Source of the DNA: an uncultured Microbacteriaceae bacterium
Lineage (GTDB): Bacteria > Actinomycetota > Actinomycetes > Actinomycetales > Microbacteriaceae
Length of the DNA: 16,176 nt
Direction: 5' to 3'
NCBI GenBank assembly: GCA_903907615.1
Contig: CAIVOR010000109.1
Span: forward strand, 1 to 16,176
The notes under the pieces were generated by a model. That model worked only from the letters and a program-made list of their open reading frames with translations, did not search any database and had not been told where the DNA came from. The position numbers were made by a program, and so were the translations under genes. Shown in pieces: positions 6,227 to 11,229 of this stretch (position 1 is the stretch's first letter; each line of letters starts with the position of its first letter).

Positions 6227-7597
6227 CTACTTGGTGGGGTTGGCCACGTCGGCGAAGCGCGACAGGTGACCTTGGAAAGTCACCTCGATGGTGTCGGTGC
6301 GACCGTTACGGTGTTTGGCCACGATGAAGTCGGCCATTCCCGCCCGGGGGTGGTCACGCTCCCCCAGTGCCTCGCGGTGCAACAGAATGACGACGTCGGC
6401 GTCTTGCTCAAGCGATCCCGACTCACGCAAGTCGCTGAGCGCAGGCTTCTTGTCTGAGCGCTGTTCGGGACCACGGTTGAGCTGAGAAAGGGCCACAACG
6501 GGAACCTGCAGTTCTTTGGCTAGAAGTTTCAGCGCACGAGAGAACTCACTCACCTCTTGCTGGCGACTCTCGACCTTCTTTCCCGACGTCATGAGCTGGA
6601 GGTAGTCAATCACGATGAGCTTGAGCCCGCCGCGCTGTGCGAGCTTGCGACATTTGGCGCGAATCTCCACCAGCGTCATGTTGGGGCTGTCATCGATAAA
6701 GAGCGGAGCGTCGTTGATGCGGCCGCGCGTGCTCGCAATGGCCGTCCAGTCACGATTGTCGACGGTTCCCTTGCGCATGTTTTCGAGCCGCACCGATGCC
6801 TCGGCCGATAACAGGCGCATCGCAATCTCGCTGCGGCCCATTTCGAGCGAGAAGAAAATGGTGGGCAGATTGTGCTTGATGGACGCCGAGCGAGCGATGT
6901 CGAGGGCGAGCGTTGACTTTCCCAGGGCGGGCCGAGCCGCCACAATGATGAGTTGCCCGGGGTGGAGTCCGTTGGTGAGTTCGTCGAGGTCACGGAATCC
7001 CGTGGGGACTCCCGTCATGTTGCCGTCGCGGTGACGCGCCGCTTCAATTTCGTCAATCGCCGTCGTGACGGCCAGGTTGAGCGGAACGTAGTCTTCGGCT
7101 TCGGCCATGCCGGTGACGCCGTAAATCTCGGCCTGCGCGTTGTTGACGAGGTCGATGGCATCGCCCTCGCCCGAGTAGCCCATGTGCACAATGCGCGTAC
7201 CCGCATCGATCAAACGCCGCAGCAGGGCGCGTTCGGCGACAATCGCGGCGTAATAGCCGGCGTTGGCCGCCGTGGGAACAATCGACGTCAGCGTGTGCAG
7301 GTAATCGGCCCCGCCCGCCTTCGCTAGTGATCCGGTCTTAGTCAGTTCGTCGGCGACCGTGATCGCATCGGTGGGTTCACCGTGCGAGTACAGCGACAGA
7401 ATCGCATCGTAAATGGTTTCGTGCTTGGGGTAGTAGAAGTCGTTGCCGCGTACGACGTCGATGACGTCGGCAACCGCGTCGCTGCTGAGCAGCATTCCGC
7501 CCAGCGTGCTCTGTTCCGCGAGCATGTCGTGTGGAGCCACCCGCTCGTTGCCGCGTTCGGGGGCCTCTGCGGCGATTCCGAGATGTGCAATGGACAC
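6227..7597 (-). CDS. dnaB: Replicative DNA helicase DnaB
   Basis: This 456-residue hexameric 5'-3' helicase unwinds the replication fork and recruits primase through its N-terminal domain. The N-terminal helical domain (about 24-160) contains DMLAEQSTLGGMLLSSDAV. The RecA-like motor has Walker A ARPALGKST at 221-229, Walker B LIVIDY at 327-331, the DnaB motif EQQEVS-like SRQQEVSEFSRALK at 344-357, and the finger region KHRNGRT at 428-434. No intein is present, unlike some mycobacterial DnaB proteins. The start is GTG at 7597 with AAAGGA about 8 bases upstream; in-frame relatives start here with MSIAHLG-like sequence. The gene has its own upstream region (7598-7931) with a candidate promoter and DnaA boxes. 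It is not read from the ribosomal operon if the terminator at 7932-7967 works. Confidence 0.97.
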   Translation of the reverse strand: MSIAHLGIAAEAPERGNERVAPHDMLAEQSTLGGMLLSSDAVADVIDVVRGNDFYYPKHETIYDAILSLYSHGEPTDAITVADELTKTGSLAKAGGADYLHTLTSIVPTAANAGYYAAIVAERALLRRLIDAGTRIVHMGYSGEGDAIDLVNNAQAEIYGVTGMAEAEDYVPLNLAVTTAIDEIEAARHRDGNMTGVPTGFRDLDELTNGLHPGQLIIVAARPALGKSTLALDIARSASIKHNLPTIFFSLEMGRSEIAMRLLSAEASVRLENMRKGTVDNRDWTAIASTRGRINDAPLFIDDSPNMTLVEIRAKCRKLAQRGGLKLIVIDYLQLMTSGKKVESRQQEVSEFSRALKLLAKELQVPVVALSQLNRGPEQRSDKKPALSDLRESGSLEQDADVVILLHREALGERDHPRAGMADFIVAKHRNGRTDTIEVTFQGHLSRFADVANPTK

Positions 7598-7697
7598 GGA
7601 TATTCCTTTCGCCTCACAGAGTTGGTGGTACTAGTACAGGCTTACTCCTGACCACGGACAGTGGATCGGAGCGACCCGCGGGGCCACGCCTCTGCAC

Positions 7698-7726
7698 ACT
7701 CTAGGAACGGGATGTCGTGCCACCAA
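7698..7726 (-). promoter_or_regulatory. Candidate dnaB promoter (TTGGTG-N17-TAGAGT)
   Basis: On the minus strand the -35-like TTGGTG (7721-7726) and the -10-like TAGAGT (7698-7703) are exactly 17 bases apart. The start would fall near 7691, giving a leader of roughly 94 bases before the dnaB GTG. A perfect DnaA box ends eight bases upstream of the -35 box. Confidence 0.42.
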
Positions 7727-7733
7727 ATGACCC

Positions 7734-7742
7734 TGTGGATAA
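7734..7742 (-). promoter_or_regulatory. DnaA box, perfect TTATCCACA
   Basis: The minus strand reads TTATCCACA, the classical high-affinity DnaA box. It is followed by a second same-orientation site 12 bases away. Confidence 0.65.
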
Positions 7743-7745
7743 GTG

Positions 7746-7754
7746 TGTGGATGA
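7746..7754 (-). promoter_or_regulatory. DnaA-like box, TCATCCACA
   Basis: One mismatch from TTATCCACA, in the same orientation as the perfect box and 12 bases from it. Two close boxes of one orientation make chance less likely. Confidence 0.5.
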
Positions 7755-7755
7755 C

Positions 7756-7775
7756 TCGCCCAAAATCGCCCAAAA
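7756..7775. repeat. Tandem duplicate of a 10-mer (TCGCCCAAAA x2)
   Basis: TCGCCCAAAA at 7756-7765 is repeated exactly at 7766-7775, one helical turn apart. It lies one base from the second DnaA-like box. It resembles an iteron or a pair of protein-binding sites on one face of DNA. Confidence 0.85.
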
Positions 7776-7777
7776 GC

Positions 7778-7789
7778 TGTTCATGAACA
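7778..7789. promoter_or_regulatory. 12-base perfect palindrome TGTTCATGAACA
   Basis: A perfect inverted repeat with no loop, the form expected for a dimeric regulator site. It sits between the tandem 10-mer and a further DnaA-like site. The binding protein is unknown. Confidence 0.5.
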
Positions 7790-7798
7790 TGGGGATAA
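7790..7798 (-). promoter_or_regulatory. DnaA-like box, TTATCCCCA
   Basis: One mismatch from TTATCCACA, same orientation as the other boxes. Two weaker relatives, CAATCCACA (7867-7875) and AATTCCACA (7904-7912), lie further right; each has two mismatches. Confidence 0.35.
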
Positions 7799-7888
7799 CC
7801 TGTGCACGGTGAAGATATTTTGACCAGATAAATGTGCTCTGACCTGTGTTTTTACTTTTCCCCAACTGTGGATTGAATCATCCTTCAA

Positions 7889-7915
7889 GGAATTCTTGAG
7901 GCTTGTGGAATTCTT
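7889..7915. repeat. 9-base direct repeat GGAATTCTT, 18-base period
   Basis: GGAATTCTT occurs at 7889-7897 and again at 7907-7915. It lies between the DnaA-box cluster and the rplI terminator, in AT-rich DNA. Function unknown. Confidence 0.6.
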
Positions 7916-7925
7916 TACTCAAAAC

Positions 7926-7967
7926 ATAAAAAAGCGGGACAAAAACCCTAGAGTTTTTGTCCCGCTT
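7926..7967 (-). terminator. Rho-independent terminator of the rpsF-ssb-rpsR-rplI operon
   Basis: A perfect 15-base-pair stem AAGCGGGACAAAAAC (7932-7946) / GTTTTTGTCCCGCTT (7953-7967) with a six-base loop. On the minus strand the stem runs into a T-tract (7928-7933), as expected for an intrinsic terminator. It lies 14 bases after the rplI stop and shields dnaB from read-through. Confidence 0.95.
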
Positions 7968-7980
7968 GTGTGTGAGAGAG

Positions 7981-8433
7981 CTACTTGGCCGCAACCACCT
8001 GAAGGGTGATGGTAGCCACGAGCTCGTCACGAAGTCGAACGGTTGCTTCGTGGTTGCCGGTGTACTTGATGGGCACAAGGATTTCAATCTTGCGCTTGTC
8101 AATATCACCGATACCGGCCTCTGCGACCGCCTGAGCGATGTGATCGGTCTTGACCGATCCGAAGAGGCGACCATCGCGTCCCACCTTGACGGCGAGCTTG
8201 ATGACGGCGTTCTCGAGCTTGTCCTTGAGCGCCTGCGCTTCTTCGTGTGTGGCAAGTTCACGGGCAACGCGAGCCGAGCGAATCTGCTCAACCTGCTTTT
8301 CGCCACCGCGTGACCAGGCAACCGCGAAACCCTGGGGGATCAGATAGTTACGTGCGTAACCGTTCTTCACCTCGACTACGTCGCCGGCCGAACCGAGGCC
8401 GGAGACCTCGTTGGTCAGAATGAGTTTTGACAT
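7981..8433 (-). CDS. rplI: 50S ribosomal protein L9
   Basis: A 150-residue protein, the usual L9 length. It binds 23S rRNA near the L1 stalk base and helps reading-frame fidelity. The N-terminal domain carries the L9 signature: GSAGDVVEVKNGYARNYLIPQGFA at about 14-37 (cited in part as VKNGYARNYLIPQG). The long central helix spans roughly 41-75, and the C-terminal domain has DGRLFGSV and TGNHEATVRL. The ATG at 8433 has AGGAGGAG about 6-10 bases upstream and is 11 bases from the rpsR stop. It is the last gene of the operon, followed by a strong terminator. Confidence 0.98.
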   Translation of the reverse strand: MSKLILTNEVSGLGSAGDVVEVKNGYARNYLIPQGFAVAWSRGGEKQVEQIRSARVARELATHEEAQALKDKLENAVIKLAVKVGRDGRLFGSVKTDHIAQAVAEAGIGDIDKRKIEILVPIKYTGNHEATVRLRDELVATITLQVVAAK

Positions 8434-8444
8434 GGTGTCTCCTC

Positions 8445-8708
8445 CTAGCGTCCGGCGCCAGCGTAAGGCAGCAGAGCCATCTCGCGGGCATTTTTCACGG
8501 CGCGAGCGATGAGACGCTGCTCCTGCACGGAAACTCCCGTGATGCGACGCGAGCGGATCTTTCCGCGCTCGGAAATGAACTTGCGCAGTGTGGCGACATC
8601 TTTGTAGTCGATCACACCAACGCGAATCGCCTTAGCGGGAGCGAGGGCTTTAGCGCCCTTGCCCCCACGGAGCGGCTTGCGGCGGTCGCCGCTTGACTTT
8701 CCAGCCAT
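8445..8708 (-). CDS. rpsR: 30S ribosomal protein S18 (cysteine-free form)
   Basis: An 87-residue S18, partner of S6 on the platform of the 30S subunit. The conserved core IDYKDVATLRKFISERGKI (residues about 33-51) and SRRITGVSVQEQRLIARAVK follow. The N-terminal region (SSGDRRKPLRGGKGAKALAP) has none of the cysteines of zinc-binding S18 paralogs, and the whole protein is Cys-free. The ATG at 8708 follows a purine-rich AAGAGAAAAAG rather than a strong Shine-Dalgarno. It sits between ssb and rplI in the conserved operon, 53 bases from ssb. That gap contains the palindrome GCGCCAGGCGC (8738-8748). Confidence 0.97.
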   Translation of the reverse strand: MAGKSSGDRRKPLRGGKGAKALAPAKAIRVGVIDYKDVATLRKFISERGKIRSRRITGVSVQEQRLIARAVKNAREMALLPYAGAGR

Positions 8709-8761
8709 CTTTTTCTCTTACTTTCTCTTCGTGGAACGCGCCAGGCGCTCCTCAAGGTCTA

Positions 8762-9238
8762 CTAAAACGGGGTTTCGTCTGCGGGCACACCGGGCGTTGC
8801 CCAGGGGTCCGCTCCGCCGGATACTGCAGCGGGTGCCGATGCCCACGCATCTTCACCGCCCGTGCGACCCGACGACGCCTGACGCGTCACCGTGGCCTTG
8901 GCGTAACGCAACGAAGGGCCAATCTCGTCAACTTCGAGTTCGATAGTCGTTCGCTTTTCGCCCTCTTTTGTTTCATAGGAGCGCTGCTTGAGCCGGCCGG
9001 TTGCCATGACGCGCATGCCCTTGGTGAGCGTGCCCGCAACGTTTTCCGCGAACTCGCGCCACACACTGGCGCGCAGGAAGAGCGCTTCACCGTCTTTCCA
9101 CTCGTTGCTCGCGCGATCGAAATTGCGCGGGGTCGAAGCGATGGTGAAGTTGGCGACCGCCAAACCGTTCTGCGTGTAACGCAGTTCGGGGTCGGCAGTG
9201 AGGTTTCCCACAACCGTGATGATGGTCTCGCCGGCCAT
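8762..9238 (-). CDS. ssb: Single-stranded DNA-binding protein
   Basis: A 158-residue homotetrameric SSB that coats single-stranded DNA in replication and repair and recruits partners through its C-terminal tip. The OB fold covers residues about 4-112 (ITVVGNLTADPELRYTQNG, LFLRASVWREFAENV, GMRVMATGRLKQRSYE). A flexible Gly/Ala/Ser linker follows (121-150). The tip is ADETPF, close to the canonical acidic DDxPF. The start is the ATG at 9238 (MAGETIITVVGN), 4 bases after the rpsF stop; the open frame upstream to 9325 lies inside rpsF and is rejected. Middle gene of the S6-SSB-S18-L9 operon. Confidence 0.97.
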   Translation of the reverse strand: MAGETIITVVGNLTADPELRYTQNGLAVANFTIASTPRNFDRASNEWKDGEALFLRASVWREFAENVAGTLTKGMRVMATGRLKQRSYETKEGEKRTTIELEVDEIGPSLRYAKATVTRQASSGRTGGEDAWASAPAAVSGGADPWATPGVPADETPF

Positions 9239-9242
9239 GGAC

Positions 9243-9614
9243 CTAAGCCTTTGCCTTAGCGGGAGCCGCGGCGGCGCGAGCCGCCTTGGCCTCAACGCGG
9301 ACTGCTTCTGCGGCGACCATCGCAATGGCCTCCTCAGCGCGCAGCACCTTGGTTCGCATAACCGCTTCCGACAGCTTGAGCTGACGATCCAGCTCAGTGG
9401 TCGATGCGGGTGCGGCGGTGAAGTTCACGACGGCATAGATGCCTTCGGCCTTCTTGTTGATTTCGTAGGCCAAGCGACGACGTCCCCAGATGTCAACGTT
9501 CTCGACGGTTCCACCGTCGTTCGTGATGACATTCAGGAACTTCTCCAGGCTGGGAGCGACAGTGCGCTCGTCAACCTCGGGGTCGAGGATGACCATGAGT
9601 TCATATTGATGCAT
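9243..9614 (-). CDS. rpsF: 30S ribosomal protein S6
   Basis: A 123-residue S6 that forms a dimer with S18 and binds 16S rRNA in the central domain. The start MHQYELMVILDPEVDE and the RRRLAYEINKKAEGIYAVVNF block are diagnostic. The C-terminal ~20 residues are an Ala/Lys/Glu tail (AKAARAAAAPAKAKA), common in actinobacterial S6. The ATG at 9614 has a strong AAGGAGG about 11 bases upstream. First gene of the operon; its leader (9615-9716) has several stable folds and may carry S6:S18 autoregulation. Confidence 0.98.
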   Translation of the reverse strand: MHQYELMVILDPEVDERTVAPSLEKFLNVITNDGGTVENVDIWGRRRLAYEINKKAEGIYAVVNFTAAPASTTELDRQLKLSEAVMRTKVLRAEEAIAMVAAEAVRVEAKAARAAAAPAKAKA

Positions 9615-9725
9615 GACTAACCCGCCTCCTTCGGACTAAACGGCTACAGGATTTCTGCAGCAGGAGGGTTGCACATACGCCACCCGAAGTGGCCACTGAC
9701 GTGGCTTACGGGTAACTTCGCAATT
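9615..9725 (-). promoter_or_regulatory. Structured rpsF leader, candidate S6:S18 autoregulatory element
   Basis: Read on the minus strand, the leader can fold into a stem joining AACCC-TCCT (9662-9670) with AGGA-(CGG bulge... read as GGC on DNA)-GGGTT (9619-9630). This stem covers most of the rpsF Shine-Dalgarno. It encloses a six-pair hairpin CTGCAG (9655-9660) / CTGTAG (9644-9649), followed by CCG. Upstream lie two overlapping GCCAC/GTGGC hairpins (9679-9705). A CCG-containing leader structure bound by S6:S18 is known in other bacteria; whether this is the same motif is inference. Confidence 0.45.
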
Positions 9726-9728
9726 TTA
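9723..9728 (-). promoter_or_regulatory. Candidate -10 box (TAAAAT) for the rpsF operon
   Basis: TAAAAT on the minus strand overlaps the pcnA stop codon. It is the best -10-like hexamer between pcnA and rpsF and would start transcripts near 9716, giving a ~100-base leader. The -35 region is weak. Confidence 0.35.
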
Positions 9729-11168
9729 GCCGGATTCGTTGCTGGCAAGCGAATCGTGCCAGGCCCGCAGGCGGCGGGTGGCCTCGTCTTCGCCCAGTGG
9801 TCCCTCGTCGAGTCGCAGGTTGAGAAGGAACGTGTAGGCCTGTCCGACCACCCGACCGGCAGGAATCCCCAAGATCTGCATAATCTGCTCGCCGTTCAAG
9901 TCTGGCCGCACCGCATCGATTTCTTCCCGCTCCGCGAGTTCGGCGATGCGACGCTCTAGGTCGTCGTAGGCGTGGGCAAGCCGGTCGGCCTTTCGCGTGT
10001 TGCGGGTGGTGACATCGGCTCGCGTCAAAATGTGGAGGCGCTCAAGTTGGTCACCCGCGTCCCGCACATACCGCCGCACCGCTGAATCGCTCCACGCGCC
10101 TTCCGAGTATCCAAAGAAGCGGAGGTGGAGCTCGATGAGGCGAGCCACGTGGACGGTGGTCTCTTTGTCGAACCGCAACGCCTTAAGTCGCTTGGTCGCG
10201 AGTTTGGCGCCCACCATGTCGTGGTGGTGGAACGTCACCGTTCCGCCCGCCTCGAGACGGCGTGTGTCGGGCTTCCCGATGTCATGGAGCAGCGCGGCCA
10301 AGCGAAGCGGTACGTCTGCCGGCGCCCCGGGGTGGCGCTGGTGTTCGAGGTCGATTGTTTGGGCAAGCACCGTGAGGCTGTGCTCGTATACATCTTTGTG
10401 GTGGTGGTGTTCATCAACCTCGAGGCGGAGTGCCGACACCTCGGGCATCACGCGTTCGGCGATGCCGGTGCTGACCAGGAGACGGATGCCCTCCACGGGA
10501 TTATCGGTGGCAAGGAGCTTGACCAGCTCGTCGTTCACGCGTTCGGCCGAGATGCGTTCGATAGCCGGAGCGAGCTCTGCCATGGCCCACTCGGCGTGCT
10601 CATCGAGAGAGAACTCGAGCTGGGACACGAAACGCGCCGCCCGCATCATGCGCAGCGGATCATCACCGAACGACTCCTCGGCAGGGGCTGGCGTGGCCAG
10701 GCGCCGAGCAACGAGGTCGTCGATACCGCCGTGAGGATCGACCAGCGTCAGTTGGGGAAGCATGACCGCCATGGCGTTGACGGTGAAGTCACGTCGGCGG
10801 AGGTCGTCCTCGAGGGAATCGCCAAACTCCACGGACGGCTTGCGCGAGGCGCCGTCATAGGCGTCACTCCGATAGGTCGTAATCTCAACCCGTTCGCCCT
10901 TGATCTGGGCGCCCACCGTGCCAAAATCGCGGCCGATATCCCACACGGCCTCGGCGAGTGGCTCAACGAGAGCAAGAATCTCGTCCGGCCGTGCTGGCGT
11001 CGTAAAGTCAAGGTCATTGATGCCTCGACCGAGAAAGGCGTCCCGCACGGGACCGCCCACGAGAGCCAATTCATGGTTGGCGGCGTCAAAAGCCTGGGCC
11101 AGTGACGCCACGGCGGTCGTTTGGCTGAGGTCTCGAATGACGTTGAGAGCCTCCGCTGCGCTGTGCAC
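9726..11168 (-). CDS. pcnA: CCA tRNA nucleotidyltransferase
   Basis: This 480-residue class II enzyme adds or repairs the 3' CCA of tRNA. Numbering from the GTG at 11168: the nucleotidyltransferase signature LVGGPVRD is at about 36-43 and the metal-binding DLDFTT at 52-57. RRRDFTVNAMA lies at 124-134 and GDDPLRMMRAARF at 168-180. A C-terminal HD domain follows, with HHHHKDVYEH near 254 and LLHDIGKPDT near 293-302, matching the actinobacterial PcnA arrangement. The frame stays open to an ATG at 11231, but I prefer GTG 11168: TAGAAT lies exactly seven bases upstream, the longer form would overlap the divergent gene, and residues before it look random and Arg-rich. The Nudix gene found next to mycobacterial pcnA is absent. 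Confidence 0.95.
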   Translation of the reverse strand: MHSAAEALNVIRDLSQTTAVASLAQAFDAANHELALVGGPVRDAFLGRGINDLDFTTPARPDEILALVEPLAEAVWDIGRDFGTVGAQIKGERVEITTYRSDAYDGASRKPSVEFGDSLEDDLRRRDFTVNAMAVMLPQLTLVDPHGGIDDLVARRLATPAPAEESFGDDPLRMMRAARFVSQLEFSLDEHAEWAMAELAPAIERISAERVNDELVKLLATDNPVEGIRLLVSTGIAERVMPEVSALRLEVDEHHHHKDVYEHSLTVLAQTIDLEHQRHPGAPADVPLRLAALLHDIGKPDTRRLEAGGTVTFHHHDMVGAKLATKRLKALRFDKETTVHVARLIELHLRFFGYSEGAWSDSAVRRYVRDAGDQLERLHILTRADVTTRNTRKADRLAHAYDDLERRIAELAEREEIDAVRPDLNGEQIMQILGIPAGRVVGQAYTFLLNLRLDEGPLGEDEATRRLRAWHDSLASNESG

Positions 11169-11229
11169 ATCACAGATTCTACGGGTGCGGTCCCTCGTCG
11201 CTCGCGTGCCCTCGCTTAGAATTGCCCTC
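11169..11229. promoter_or_regulatory. Divergent promoters, TAGAAT-N7-start on both strands
   Basis: On the minus strand TAGAAT (11176-11181) ends seven bases before the pcnA GTG. On the plus strand TAGAAT (11217-11222) ends seven bases before the ATG at 11230. Both genes lack a Shine-Dalgarno. The identical -10 and spacing argue for two leaderless transcripts driven from this 61-base spacer. Confidence 0.6.

Larger units (their letters stand above)
7598..7931. other. Intergenic regulatory region upstream of dnaB
   Basis: This is the longest non-coding stretch of the window. From left (dnaB side) to right it holds: the dnaB Shine-Dalgarno; a 10-base palindrome GTACTAGTAC (7628-7637); a candidate sigma-70-like promoter (7698-7726, minus); DnaA boxes (7734-7754); a tandem 10-mer (7756-7775); a 12-base palindrome (7778-7789); another DnaA-like box (7790-7798); an AT-rich segment (about 7808-7930) with a further weak DnaA-like site; and a 9-base direct repeat. 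No protein-coding potential was recognised. Confidence 0.7.

Noticed and set aside
6227..7597. Intein in DnaB
   Set aside because: The 456-residue protein is of normal length with uninterrupted Walker and finger motifs.
7628..7637. Palindrome GTACTAGTAC near the dnaB start as an operator
   Set aside because: A single 10-base palindrome is weak evidence; no regulator or second copy links to it.
7598..7931. Main chromosomal origin (oriC)
   Set aside because: Only one perfect DnaA box is present and dnaA/dnaN are not adjacent; actinobacterial oriC normally lies between those genes. A DnaA-regulated promoter or titration site is more likely.
9239..9325. Upstream extension of ssb
   Set aside because: It lies wholly within rpsF; SSB homology starts at MAGETIITVVGN.
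10125..11105. 326-residue plus-strand frame opposite pcnA
   Set aside because: Antisense shadow of a gene with all CCA-adding enzyme motifs; no ribosome-binding site or domain of its own.
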